A stretch of DNA of 64,000 bases, taken from contig JAHRYN010000002.1 of assembly GCA_020621405.1 (NCBI GenBank), positions 547,676-611,675 on the forward strand, written 5' to 3'. This document shows, piece by piece, positions 34,011-47,325 of the stretch. The stretch is from Betaproteobacteria bacterium (GTDB taxonomy: Bacteria; Pseudomonadota; Gammaproteobacteria; Burkholderiales; Rhodocyclaceae). Below the pieces are notes generated by a model. It had not been told where the DNA came from and did no database searches. It saw nothing but the letters and a program-made list of their open reading frames with translations. Made by a program: the position numbers and the translations under genes. Positions within the stretch are counted from its first letter, which is position 1; every line of letters begins with the position of its first letter.

Positions 34011-35186
34011 TCAGGACTTTGACGGTGCAGCCGGAGAAGGCGCGGGGGCCGCCTCACCCGGGGCATGCGGCGCCACCGCGGCGCCGGGGCGCAGCTTGAT
34101 CAGGTTGTCGACGATGACGCGGTCACCCGGCTTGAGTCCGTCGGTCACCACCCAGTCCTTGCCCTGCCACTGACCGAGCTTGACCGGTCGCGGCTGGACC
34201 TTGTCTTCCGCACTGGCCAGCATGACGACTGACCCGCCTTCGGTCTGCATCACGGCAGACTGCGGCACCAGGAACACATTGTCCTGCTCGCCGGCGATCA
34301 CGCGCGCCCGTAGGAACTGGCCGGGCAGGATGCGTCCGTCGGCATTGGCGAATTCGGCCCGCATTTCCAGCGTGCCCAGCGTGAGGTCGATGCGGCTGGC
34401 GGAAAAATTGATGCGCCCGCGCTGCGGATGGAGCGTGCCGTCCGGCAGCTGCAGTTCGACTTCGCGCAGCTTGCGCACCGCGGCGCGGCCACCGGGCACT
34501 TTTGCCAGATCGCCATCGGACAGGCTGAAACGCACCCAGATCGGGTTGATCTGCACGATCGAGGTCAGCAGGCTGTCGCTGCCGGCATTGACCAGCGCAC
34601 CCTCCGACCGGGCACGACCGGTCATGCCGGCCACCGGCGCCGTCACGCTGGTGTAGGACAGGTTCAGTTCGGCCTGCCGCACCGCCGCCTCGGCCGACTT
34701 GACCGCCGCCTTCGATACCGCGCTGGCCGAGCGCGTGTCGTCGAATTCCTTCTGGCTGATCGCGCGTTCGGCCACCAGCCCCTGCAGGCGCTGCAGTTCG
34801 CGCGTCGTCTGCTCGTCGACCGCCTGCGCTTCGCCCAGCTGGGCCCGCGCCTGGGCCAGCGCGATCTCGAACGGCGCGCGCTCGATCCGGAACAGCAGCT
34901 GACCGGCCTTGACTGGCTCGCCCTCCTCATACATGCGCTTCTCGAGGATGCCGCTTACCCGCGCCCTGACTTCGACTTCGCGCACACCCTCGGCCCGCGC
35001 GACGGCCTCGATCACCAGCGGTGCGCGTACCGGCTCGGCCTGGATCACCGTAACCGGCACGGCCGGCGGTGCTGCCGCCACAGCCTGCGAAGGCTTGTCG
35101 CCGGAACAGCCGGTACCACACAGCGTTGCCAGCAGCAGCGAAACCAGCGTTGCAAAAGAAAGGGATGATGCGTGGTGGCCAGCCAT
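34011..35186 (-). CDS. RND efflux periplasmic adaptor lipoprotein
   Basis: A 391-aa membrane fusion protein. The signal peptide ends in LCGTGC, so the mature protein is probably lipid-anchored. Barrel-sandwich halves are ARVSGILEKRMYEEGEPVKAG and TAPVAGMTGRARSEGALV, flanking an alpha-hairpin of about 60 residues. The C-terminus is Pro/Ala-rich. I place the start at 35186 (AAGGAG upstream) because the in-frame extension to 35273 crosses the promoter and lacks a signal-like N-terminus. It is the first gene of the efflux operon. Confidence 0.93.
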   Translation of the reverse strand: MAGHHASSLSFATLVSLLLATLCGTGCSGDKPSQAVAAAPPAVPVTVIQAEPVRAPLVIEAVARAEGVREVEVRARVSGILEKRMYEEGEPVKAGQLLFRIERAPFEIALAQARAQLGEAQAVDEQTTRELQRLQGLVAERAISQKEFDDTRSASAVSKAAVKSAEAAVRQAELNLSYTSVTAPVAGMTGRARSEGALVNAGSDSLLTSIVQINPIWVRFSLSDGDLAKVPGGRAAVRKLREVELQLPDGTLHPQRGRINFSASRIDLTLGTLEMRAEFANADGRILPGQFLRARVIAGEQDNVFLVPQSAVMQTEGGSVVMLASAEDKVQPRPVKLGQWQGKDWVVTDGLKPGDRVIVDNLIKLRPGAAVAPHAPGEAAPAPSPAAPSKS

Positions 35187-35214
35187 TGACGGGTTCTCCT
35201 TGACTCGGCCTGCA

Positions 35215-35242
35215 AGTATATACACGCACGAATGTTTGTAAA
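35215..35242 (-). promoter_or_regulatory. efflux operon promoter overlapped by AcrR/TtgR-like operator
   Basis: On the minus strand, TTTACA (35237-35242) and TATACT (35215-35220) are 16 bases apart, giving a good sigma-70 promoter. The spacer and both hexamers lie in an imperfect dyad at 35217-35240. It matches the E. coli AcrR operator at about 17 of 24 positions and shares the TACAAACA half with TtgR-type operators. A TetR-family repressor bound here would block the promoter. No tetR-type gene is next to it. Confidence 0.6.
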
Positions 35243-35278
35243 TTTCGGGGCGCCGGATCAGTCCGGCTCGCACTCAGG

Positions 35279-36670
35279 TCAGGCGGACGTCCCCGCTTGC
35301 GGCGCCGGAGTCGACGGGTCGTCCAACCCGGCGGGCTCGACGAAGCCCTGCATGCGCCGTCGCACCATGTGGATGTGCGCGCGCAGCTGGTAGTAGTAGT
35401 CGGCGTGTGACAGCGGCACGGTGATCCGGCTGACCGCCAGCTCGATGCGGTCCAGATCGTCCAGCCACTCCGCTATCGGACGCCGGGAATCGTCCTGCAG
35501 CGCCTGGCGCTCAAGATCCTTGAGTTCGCCATACCAGCGATACAGCTTGCTGCGTACGCGCCAGACGTACAGCTGCGGCAGTATCTTGAACAGCGGTACC
35601 GCCAGGGCCAGCAGCGGCACCAGCAGCACGATCATGCGGTCGAGCAGGTTGGCGATCGAGAACGGCAGATAGCGCTGCAGGAAGGGCGGGCCAACCTCAT
35701 GGAAACGGGCGGCGCGCGGATGCAGGGCGAAGTCGCCACCATCCGCCTTCGGAAATTCGCCGGGACGCTGGAACACCGTCGCTTCGGCGTGCGCCTGCTT
35801 CATCGCGCCCAGCATCAGGTCGATCAGCGCCGGATGCGTATCCTCGCGCGCCACGATGTAGGCCTGCGTGGCCACCAGCGAAATGTCGCGCGGCGGAATG
35901 TCGCGCACGAAGTCGATCGCGCCGCGCGGCAGCGTCAGCATGCTCAGGTGCGGAAAGCGGCGCGCGTAGGCGGGCGCCTGCGCCATGCTCATCAGCGAGA
36001 TGCCTTCGGAGTAGAGCAGCGACCATACGGTGGCCGAATGCACTGCCCCGACCACCACCAGCGCGTCGATGCGGCGTGCCAGCAGTGCAGCCACGCCGGC
36101 CGTGCCCCCCAGCGGCTTGAGCAGCTTCATGTCGTCGGTCAGCGCATGGGCGGCCAGCAACTGCAGCGCCAGATAGCGCGTGCCGCTGCCTTCGACACCG
36201 ATGCCGATGCGCATGCCCTTCAGCTGATCCAGCCGTTCCAGACCCGGGCGCCCGCGATAGAACACCCACACCGGCTCGTAATACACCGAACCCAGCGACA
36301 GCAAGCCCGGAGGTCGGCTGTCGACGCTGCCGCCCTGCACAAACGCGAAGTCGACCGGCTGCTCCGGATCGGCAAGGCGTTTGAGGTTTTCGATCGAGCC
36401 GGCGCTGGTCAGCAGGTTGACGCTGACGCCGAAGGGCTCGATCAGCGGCCGGTAGCGCGCGCAGAAGGTTTCGTAGGCCGACCCCTCCGCGCCGCAGGAC
36501 ACGGTGGTCTGATCCGGAGGGGCCGGCTTGATGTAGCGCGCCGCGAACCAGAAACCCGCTCCGACGATCAGCAGCACCGGCAGTGCCAGGGCGAACATGT
36601 CACGGAAGGACAACTGGCGCAGCCAGTTGCGCAACGTCGAGGCGCGCAGCGTGTAGGGCTCAGGTTTCAT
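35279..36670 (-). CDS. membrane-anchored TAXI-family solute-binding protein
   Basis: A protein of about 463 aa. An N-terminal membrane anchor at about residues 25-45 (FALALPVLLIVGAGFWFAA) precedes a TAXI-type periplasmic binding domain with GAEGSAYETFCARY, SIENLKRLADPEQPVDFAFVQ-like and GVEGSGTRYLALQLL elements. A second membrane segment near residue 340 (MIVLLVPLLALAVPLF) leads to a cytoplasmic helical tail. No TRAP permease (DctQ/DctM) gene is adjacent. The start is uncertain: ATG at 36670, or TTG at 36700; neither has a strong ribosome binding site. Domain layout suggests sensing rather than simple uptake, but that is inference. Confidence 0.82.
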   Translation of the reverse strand: MKPEPYTLRASTLRNWLRQLSFRDMFALALPVLLIVGAGFWFAARYIKPAPPDQTTVSCGAEGSAYETFCARYRPLIEPFGVSVNLLTSAGSIENLKRLADPEQPVDFAFVQGGSVDSRPPGLLSLGSVYYEPVWVFYRGRPGLERLDQLKGMRIGIGVEGSGTRYLALQLLAAHALTDDMKLLKPLGGTAGVAALLARRIDALVVVGAVHSATVWSLLYSEGISLMSMAQAPAYARRFPHLSMLTLPRGAIDFVRDIPPRDISLVATQAYIVAREDTHPALIDLMLGAMKQAHAEATVFQRPGEFPKADGGDFALHPRAARFHEVGPPFLQRYLPFSIANLLDRMIVLLVPLLALAVPLFKILPQLYVWRVRSKLYRWYGELKDLERQALQDDSRRPIAEWLDDLDRIELAVSRITVPLSHADYYYQLRAHIHMVRRRMQGFVEPAGLDDPSTPAPQAGTSA

Positions 36671-36815
36671 TTTGCAAACAAGCTCGTGCAGGACGCGCAA
36701 TTCCCTAAAGTCTGAAGGATGCGCGTCCGTTACCCTTCAATGACGGTTCGGACGAAAAGGCTGTCTACCCCGCCTCGTCCAGAAAAAACAATCCCTGCAC
36801 ACGGAGTGCGCCTGA

Positions 36816-37853
36816 ATGAATGTTGTAGTCGTTGACGATGCGCAGGTAAATCTCGTCCTGATGTCTGCCCTGCTGGGCAAGCTGCCGGACTGCACACCGT
36901 CGTGCTTCCTTTCGCCAGGCGAAGCACTCGAACACTGCCTGAACGAAGATCCCGATCTGGTCATCGTCGATTACATGATGCCTGACATGGACGGCATCGA
37001 GTTCATCCAGCGCTTCCGTGCCCATCCGGCCCGCACGCAGACGCCACTCCTGATGGTCACTGCCGACCACGAACGCGAGGTGCGCTATCGCGCGCTGGAA
37101 TCGGGCGCCAACGATTTTCTGACCAAACCGCTCGACCGCATCGAATTCACGTCGCGCGTCAAGAACATGCTTTCGCTGCGCCGCAGCCAGGTCGCGCTGG
37201 CCAATCATGCACGCACGCTGGCCGACGAAGTCCGCCACGCCACCGCCGAAATCTTCGAGCGCGAGCGCGAAACCCTGAACAAGCTGGCGCGCGCCGCGGA
37301 ATTTCGCGACCCGGAAACCGGCGCCCACATCATCCGGATGGCGCATTTTTCGTCGCTGATCGCGCGCGAGATGGGCCTGGACCGCGACCAGCAGGAGGCG
37401 CTGCTGATCGCCGCCCCGATGCACGATGTCGGCAAGCTCGGCACGCCCGACCACATCCTGCTCAAGCCGGGAAAGCTCGACTACGACGAATTCGAAATCA
37501 TGAAGCAGCATGCCTCGATCGGCTACGAAATCCTCAAGGATTCCGCCTCGCCCTTCATGCAACTCGCCGCCACCATCGCACTCAGCCACCACGAGAAATT
37601 CGACGGCTCAGGCTACCCGAAGGGCCTCACCGGCGAGAACATTCCGGTGGTCGGGCGCATCGTCGCTGTAGCGGATGTGTTCGACGCACTGACCTCGCCG
37701 CGTCCTTACAAGACCGCTTGGGAAGTGGACCGGGCGAAGGCCTTCCTGCTGGACGGCCGCGGCCAGCATTTCGACCCGCTGTGCGTCGACGCACTGCTTG
37801 CCTGCTGGAGCGAAGTCCTGGACATCCGCGACCGCTTCCGGGACGGGGACTGA
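36816..37853 (+). CDS. RpfG-like response regulator with HD-GYP c-di-GMP phosphodiesterase domain
   Basis: A 345-aa cytoplasmic regulator. The receiver domain (about 1-120) has Asp52 in VIVDYMMPDMDG. A helical linker leads to the HD-GYP domain (about 150-340), with His203-Asp204 in PMHDVGKLG and Gly-Tyr-Pro at 266-268 in KFDGSGYPKGL. ADVFDALTSPRPYK follows. All catalytic residues I can check are present, so it should degrade cyclic di-GMP. The hybrid kinase gene begins 3 bases after its stop and is its probable partner, as RpfC is for RpfG. Confidence 0.92.
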   Translation: MNVVVVDDAQVNLVLMSALLGKLPDCTPSCFLSPGEALEHCLNEDPDLVIVDYMMPDMDGIEFIQRFRAHPARTQTPLLMVTADHEREVRYRALESGANDFLTKPLDRIEFTSRVKNMLSLRRSQVALANHARTLADEVRHATAEIFERERETLNKLARAAEFRDPETGAHIIRMAHFSSLIAREMGLDRDQQEALLIAAPMHDVGKLGTPDHILLKPGKLDYDEFEIMKQHASIGYEILKDSASPFMQLAATIALSHHEKFDGSGYPKGLTGENIPVVGRIVAVADVFDALTSPRPYKTAWEVDRAKAFLLDGRGQHFDPLCVDALLACWSEVLDIRDRFRDGD

Positions 37854-37856
37854 TCG

Positions 37857-40958
<3,102 letters not shown>

Positions 40959-40974
40959 TCACGCTGCCCCGGAT

Positions 40975-41616
40975 TCAGACGCCGCTGCGTCGATACACCA
41001 CACAGCCGAGAAAACCGATGCCGGACAGCATCAGTGCCCAGGCGCTGGGTTCGGGCACGGCACTGATCGACACGTTGTCGAGCGCAGTCGTCTCGACCAC
41101 GCCCGAGATGTACTCGCCACGGATCCGCAGGTGGTCCACCGCACCCAGCACGCCCTGAAGCTGCTCCGCACTGGCCGCTGCACCCGACAGCGATCCGACG
41201 TGCCAGCCCGGTGCGGTCAGTGACACTGCGTAGTCGGTCCAGTCGGCACCGGGATTCGCCGCGTTCTGGAACACCAGCGTCAGACCGCCGCCGACCAGGA
41301 CGACGTCCGGATCGTCACGCCACTCGGGCGTGGTCGGGGTCAGCCGCTGGCTGTAGCGCAGCGTGCCGCCGAAGTAGGACGACAGGTTGCCCAGGAAGGC
41401 GGAAGGCGCCTCGAAGAAGAAGCTCTGGCTCGACGGATCGGTGAACCGGATGTAGCCCGATTCATGCACCACCGAATAGGGCGTGCCGACCGAATCGTAG
41501 GGGGGATTCAGATCGACCACCGACCAGCCCTCGGCGCCATTGTCGAAAGTGCTCGACGGACCGGCGAGGGCCGCCAGCGGAACAAGGGACAGCACCAGCA
41601 TCAACGATCGCATCAT
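40975..41616 (-). CDS. PEP-CTERM exported protein with laminin-B-like domain
   Basis: A 213-aa protein with signal peptide MMRSLMLVLSLVPLAALAG. The central domain (about 22-185) has TFDNGAEGWSVVDLN, YFGGTLRYSQRL and HLRIRGEYISG. This matches the pattern of laminin B (IV) domains found in bacterial surface proteins. The C-terminal exosortase signal reads VPEPSAWALMLSGIGFLG and ends in YRRSGV. It is expected at the cell surface. It converges with the hybrid kinase gene (16-base gap). No sigma-54 element is visible upstream, unlike the other PEP-CTERM gene. Confidence 0.85.
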   Translation of the reverse strand: MMRSLMLVLSLVPLAALAGPSSTFDNGAEGWSVVDLNPPYDSVGTPYSVVHESGYIRFTDPSSQSFFFEAPSAFLGNLSSYFGGTLRYSQRLTPTTPEWRDDPDVVLVGGGLTLVFQNAANPGADWTDYAVSLTAPGWHVGSLSGAAASAEQLQGVLGAVDHLRIRGEYISGVVETTALDNVSISAVPEPSAWALMLSGIGFLGCVVYRRSGV

Positions 41617-41724
41617 CGGCCTCCGGGCTTCGTGTTTTAGAAGCCTCGACCTTAGACCCGCCGCGATCGCCGGAAACGGAAATTCCGCACAGTGCAGTGC
41701 AGCTTGTCGCCCCCGGCAGCAGAC

Positions 41725-42123
<399 letters not shown>

Positions 42124-42144
42124 GATGTGGCCTCGTGACAGTGT

Positions 42145-42921
42145 TCAGGGCGCGACGATGCGCCCGGGGTGGTGTGCGCGCAGTTCGCGGCGCGCCGATT
42201 CGAAGCCGGGCAGGATGTCCGCCACGATGTCCCAGAACGCACGCGAGTGGTTGAGTTCCTTCAGGTGCGCAAGTTCGTGTGCGATCACGTAATCGATCAG
42301 CGCCGGCGAGAAATGGATCAGCCGCCAGTTCAGGCGGATCACCCCTTGCGCCGTGCACGAGCCCCACAGCGTGTTGGCGGAACTCAGCACGATGCGTGAC
42401 GGCAGCACGCCGATGCGCGCTCCCAGTTCGTTGGCACGCTGCGTGAAGCGGGCGAGCGCCTCCTGCTGCAGGAAGGCGCACACCGAATCGCGCACGCGGT
42501 CATGGTCGGCGTCGGCCGGCAGCGGCAGGCGCAGCGCACCGCTGTCGACCAGCGGGCGGGCACAGGTATCGCCCAGCCGCAGCGTCACGTTGCCGCCCAG
42601 CCAGGGCAGATGCCCGCCGTCGCGCCAGTCGGAACGCACCGGCGCGCGACGCGCGCGCACTTCACCGAGCTTGGTGAAGATCCAGCGCTGCTTCTCGCGC
42701 AGCGCCTCCTCGATCTGCGGCATGGTCACCCAGTGCGGCGCGGTCACCCGCAGCCCGGACTCGCCGATCGAAAAACCGATGGAGCGCCGGCGCGAACGAC
42801 GCAGCGCGTACTCGACTATCTGCTGACCGAGAACGATGTGTCGGCCGCGCACCCGCGGCGCGACGTTGTCCGGCATGTCGAGCGCCAACTCAAGCTGCTG
42901 CGGGCAATGGCTTTGATTCAT
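42145..42921 (-). CDS. YgjP-like (DUF45/M48-type) metallopeptidase
   Basis: A 258-aa protein with the zinc motif HELAHLKELNHSRAFW, the HExxH plus downstream His pattern of the YgjP family. LRRSRRRSIGFSIGESGLRV near residue 40 and LWGSCTAQGVIRLNWRL are family signatures. The substrate is unknown. I start at the ATG at 42921, where the QLELALD string resembles family N-termini. This overlaps plsC by 32 bases; a start at 42876 would avoid the overlap. Confidence 0.85.
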   Translation of the reverse strand: MNQSHCPQQLELALDMPDNVAPRVRGRHIVLGQQIVEYALRRSRRRSIGFSIGESGLRVTAPHWVTMPQIEEALREKQRWIFTKLGEVRARRAPVRSDWRDGGHLPWLGGNVTLRLGDTCARPLVDSGALRLPLPADADHDRVRDSVCAFLQQEALARFTQRANELGARIGVLPSRIVLSSANTLWGSCTAQGVIRLNWRLIHFSPALIDYVIAHELAHLKELNHSRAFWDIVADILPGFESARRELRAHHPGRIVAP

Positions 42922-43633
42922 AGTGATGCGGGAAAAGTCTGCGCATTTCACCTTCGATCCAGGCCTGAGCCTGCCCGTTGATCTGTTCCGCCGTCAAGTC
43001 CTGCGTCGCGATCGCCGGGCCGATGCTGACGACGATCTCGCCGGGATACTTCAGGAAGGCATTGCGTCGCCAGAAGTCGCCAGCATTGTGGGCGATCGGC
43101 ACGACCGGCGCACCGGTGGCATGCGCCAGCCGCGCACCGCCTATCTTGTAGCGATGCGTCTGGCCCGGCGCCATGCGCGTGCCTTCGGGAAACACGGTCA
43201 CCCAGAAACCCTGATCGAGCAGCACGCGCCCCTGTTCCTCGACCTGCGCCAGCGCGTCACGACCGGCCGAGCGGTCGATCGCGATCGACGGCATGCAGGC
43301 CAGACCCCAGCCGAAGAACGGAATGCGCAGCAGTTCCTTCTTCAGCACGAAGGCGACCGGCGGCAGGATGAGCTGCAGGCTCATCGTTTCCCAGGCCGAC
43401 TGATGCTTGCACAGCACGACCGCACTGCGCGCCGGCAGGTTCTCGGTGCCGATGACGCGGTAGTGCAGCCCGACGACGAAGCGCAGCGCCAGCATGGCCA
43501 GGCGCGTCCAGCCGCCGATGATGCGGTAGCGCAGGTGCGGCGGCAGCGGTCGCACCAGGATGGCGATCAGCGCGAACGGCGGCGTGATGATGATCAATAC
43601 GACGAAATACAGGATGGAGCGCAGGAGGATCAT
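42890..43633 (-). CDS. plsC: 1-acyl-sn-glycerol-3-phosphate acyltransferase
   Basis: Makes phosphatidic acid from lysophosphatidic acid at the inner membrane (247 aa). Motif I appears as CKHQSAWET (H-x4-E in place of the classical H-x4-D, a variant common in betaproteobacteria). Motif III is FPEGTRMAPG and motif IV APVVPIAHNAG. One or two N-terminal membrane segments are visible. Its ATG overlaps the gmhB stop. Confidence 0.9.
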   Translation of the reverse strand: MILLRSILYFVVLIIITPPFALIAILVRPLPPHLRYRIIGGWTRLAMLALRFVVGLHYRVIGTENLPARSAVVLCKHQSAWETMSLQLILPPVAFVLKKELLRIPFFGWGLACMPSIAIDRSAGRDALAQVEEQGRVLLDQGFWVTVFPEGTRMAPGQTHRYKIGGARLAHATGAPVVPIAHNAGDFWRRNAFLKYPGEIVVSIGPAIATQDLTAEQINGQAQAWIEGEMRRLFPHHYESKPLPAAA

Positions 43634-44175
43634 CAGTCGGTCGCCACCGTGAGCGCGCGCACCAGCGCGGCAAGATTGTCATGGATTCGGGTGCCGGCCG
43701 GGAGATCAGGATCGGCTTCGGTCCTGGCGCCCTTGCCGGTACGCACGAGTACCGGCTGACCGCCCGCCGTCACTGCCGCCTGCAGGTCGCGCAGGCTGTC
43801 GCCGACGATGGGTACGTCGGCCAGATCGACGTTGAAGCGTTCGGCGATCTCCAGCAGCATGCCGGCCTTCGGCTTGCGGCAGGCACATTTCGAATCGGCC
43901 GCGTGCGGGCAAAAGAATATGGCGTCGATGCGCCCGCCGGCCTGGGCCAGCGTGCGGTGCATCTTTTCGTGGATGGCTGCCAGCGTGTCCATGTCGAACA
44001 GCCCACGCCCGACACCAGACTGGTTGGTCGCGACCACCACGCGCCAGCCCCACTGGTTCAGCAGCGCGATCGCCTCCATCGACCCTTCGATCGGACGCCA
44101 CTCCGCCGGCGACTTGATGAAGTGCTCGGAGTCGTAGTTGATGACGCCGTCACGGTCGAGGATGATCAGTTTCAC
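43633..44175 (-). CDS. gmhB: D-glycero-beta-D-manno-heptose 1,7-bisphosphate 7-phosphatase
   Basis: HAD-type phosphatase (180 aa) in ADP-heptose synthesis for the LPS inner core. Motif I is LDRDGVINYDS, motif II is VATNQSGVGRG, and the zinc loop CPHAADSKCACRKP is characteristic. IVGDSLRDLQAA is motif IV. It lies between glyS (4 bases upstream) and plsC (overlapping), an arrangement common in betaproteobacteria. Confidence 0.94.
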   Translation of the reverse strand: MKLIILDRDGVINYDSEHFIKSPAEWRPIEGSMEAIALLNQWGWRVVVATNQSGVGRGLFDMDTLAAIHEKMHRTLAQAGGRIDAIFFCPHAADSKCACRKPKAGMLLEIAERFNVDLADVPIVGDSLRDLQAAVTAGGQPVLVRTGKGARTEADPDLPAGTRIHDNLAALVRALTVATD

Positions 44176-44179
44176 CGGA

Positions 44180-46288
44180 TCAGTCCCTGATCTCGAGCTT
44201 CGAGATGTCGGCCACCGCGTTCATCGCGGCCGCCACCTGGGCAAGCAGTGCCAGCCGGTTGGCGCGTATGCGAACGTCGTCAGCATTGACCATCACGTCG
44301 TCGAAGAAGCGGTCGACCGGCACACGCAGCCCGGCCAGCGCGCGCAGCGCTTCGGCATAACGGCCGCCGTCCAGATCGGCGCGCAGCACCGGTGCAATGG
44401 CCGCAAGCGCGGCGTGCAGGTCGCGCTCCGCCGCTTCGACGAACAGCGATGCATCCACCTCGGGGCCGGCGCCCTCTTCCACTTTGCGCAGGATGTTGAC
44501 GATGCGCTTGTTGGCGGCGGCCAGCGACTGCGCCTCCGGCAACGACGAGAACGCGACCACCGCGTCTAGCGTGGCCGGCACCAGATCGATGCGGGTCGGG
44601 CGCTGCGCCAGCACGGCGTCGATGACCCGGGCATCGTGTCCGGCATCCTTCAACAGGTTGCGCAGGCGTTCGTGCATGAAATCGAGCAGCTGCGCCGCGA
44701 AATTCGCGGCATCGCCAGCGCCGACCTGACCGGCACGGAAGCCGCCACCGGCGAAGGCGATCAGCTCGGCGAGGTCGAGCGGCAGCGACGCTTCCATCAG
44801 TATGCGCAACACGCCGAGCGCGGCGCGGCGCAGTGCGAACGGGTCCTTGTCGCCAGTCGGTATCTGGCCGATGCCGAAGAAGCCGGTCAGCGCATCGATC
44901 TTGTCGGCCAGCGACACGGCGCAGGCGATGGCGCCTTCCGGCAATGCATCACCGGCGAAGCGCGGGCGGTAGTGCTGCTCGATCGCAGCGGCCACGGCAG
45001 GTGCCTCGCCGTCGTGCTGCGCGTAGTAGCGGCCCATCACGCCCTGCAGTTCCGGGAACTCGCCGACCATGTCGGTCAGCAGGTCAGCCTTGGCCAACAG
45101 GCCGGCGCGTGCGGTCTGCACCAGATCGGCATTCAGCCGGCCGGCGATTTCGGTCGCCAGACGCTGAACGCGCATCACGCGGTCGAACTGGCTGCCCAGG
45201 CGGTTGTGATAGACCACCGACTCCATCTTCGGAATGCGCGCGGCCAGCGGCGTCTTCTTGTCCTGCTCGAAGAAGAAGCGCGCGTCCGACAGGCGGGCGC
45301 GCACCACGCGTTCGTTGCCGGACACGATGTTGTGCGCGTCGTCGACCTGCATGTTCGACACCACCAGGAATCGGTTCAGCAGCTTGCCGTTCGCATCGAG
45401 CAGCGGGAAATACTTCTGGTTGGCCTTCATCGTCAGGATCAGGCATTCCTGCGGCACGGCCAGGAATTCCGGTTCGAACTGCGCGACGTACACGACCGGG
45501 TATTCGACCAGCGCGGTGACCTCGTCGACCAGCGCCGCGTCATCGACGTGATGCACGCCGCTGCCCAGTTCGGCGCAGGCACGCGCGAGGCGCTCTACGA
45601 TCAGCGCGCGCCGCGCGTCGAACGAGGCCATGACGGCGCCACGCTCGTACAGCGTGCGCGCATAGGCGTCGGCGCTGTCGATCGACACCTCGCCCTCGCC
45701 CATGAAGCGGTGGCCGCGCGTGCTGCGGCCCGACGCGTGGCCGAAGGCCTGTCCGGGAACGATGCGTTCGCCATGCAGCATGACTAGACCATGCACCGGA
45801 CGAACGAACTGGAAGTCGCAGTCGGACCAGCGCATCAGCTTCGGGATCGGCAGCTTCTTCAGCGCGTCGAGCACGATGCCGGCCAGTACCTCATCGAGCT
45901 GCGCGCCCGGTACGGTCATGGCGTAGAACAGCGTCTCGCTCTTGCCGTCCATGCGCCGTGTGAACTGCGAGAGCGCGTCGGCCGGTATGCCCTTGGCCTG
46001 AAGCTTCTTCAGCAGCGCCGGCGTGGCGGCACCGCTGGCGTCGAGCGCGACGGCAACCGGCATCAGCTTTTCATCGACCACGGCGTCCGGCGCACTGGCC
46101 GCAACGCCCTGCACGGTCAGCGCCAGACGGCGCGGACTGGCAAAGCGGTCCATGCGCGCATCGGCGGCGACCAGCTTGCGCTCGACCAGCGCCTTGAACA
46201 CCGCGTCGGCAAACACCTCGCCCAGACGCGACAGCGCCCTGGGCGGCAATTCTTCGGTCAGCAGTTCGACCAGCAATGTGGCTTGCAT
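44180..46288 (-). CDS. glyS: glycyl-tRNA synthetase beta subunit
   Basis: A 702-aa subunit of the heterotetrameric GlyRS, involved in tRNA recognition. The N-terminus [19 protein letters not shown] is diagnostic, with [13 protein letters not shown] following. TRGHRFMG and the C-terminal anticodon-binding region ([11 protein letters not shown]) are also typical. The frame is open to 46378, but homology fixes the ATG at 46288. glyQ lies 56 bases upstream on the same strand. Confidence 0.97.
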   Translation of the reverse strand: MQATLLVELLTEELPPRALSRLGEVFADAVFKALVERKLVAADARMDRFASPRRLALTVQGVAASAPDAVVDEKLMPVAVALDASGAATPALLKKLQAKGIPADALSQFTRRMDGKSETLFYAMTVPGAQLDEVLAGIVLDALKKLPIPKLMRWSDCDFQFVRPVHGLVMLHGERIVPGQAFGHASGRSTRGHRFMGEGEVSIDSADAYARTLYERGAVMASFDARRALIVERLARACAELGSGVHHVDDAALVDEVTALVEYPVVYVAQFEPEFLAVPQECLILTMKANQKYFPLLDANGKLLNRFLVVSNMQVDDAHNIVSGNERVVRARLSDARFFFEQDKKTPLAARIPKMESVVYHNRLGSQFDRVMRVQRLATEIAGRLNADLVQTARAGLLAKADLLTDMVGEFPELQGVMGRYYAQHDGEAPAVAAAIEQHYRPRFAGDALPEGAIACAVSLADKIDALTGFFGIGQIPTGDKDPFALRRAALGVLRILMEASLPLDLAELIAFAGGGFRAGQVGAGDAANFAAQLLDFMHERLRNLLKDAGHDARVIDAVLAQRPTRIDLVPATLDAVVAFSSLPEAQSLAAANKRIVNILRKVEEGAGPEVDASLFVEAAERDLHAALAAIAPVLRADLDGGRYAEALRALAGLRVPVDRFFDDVMVNADDVRIRANRLALLAQVAAAMNAVADISKLEIRD

Positions 46289-46344
46289 ACTCGTTCCAGA
46301 ACCCGCCGGCGCCCGCTGGACACCGGCCGGAAAACAGATGGATG

Positions 46345-47295
<951 letters not shown>

Positions 47296-47325
47296 GGAAC
47301 CAGACCAAGTGGGAAAGGCGGGATT

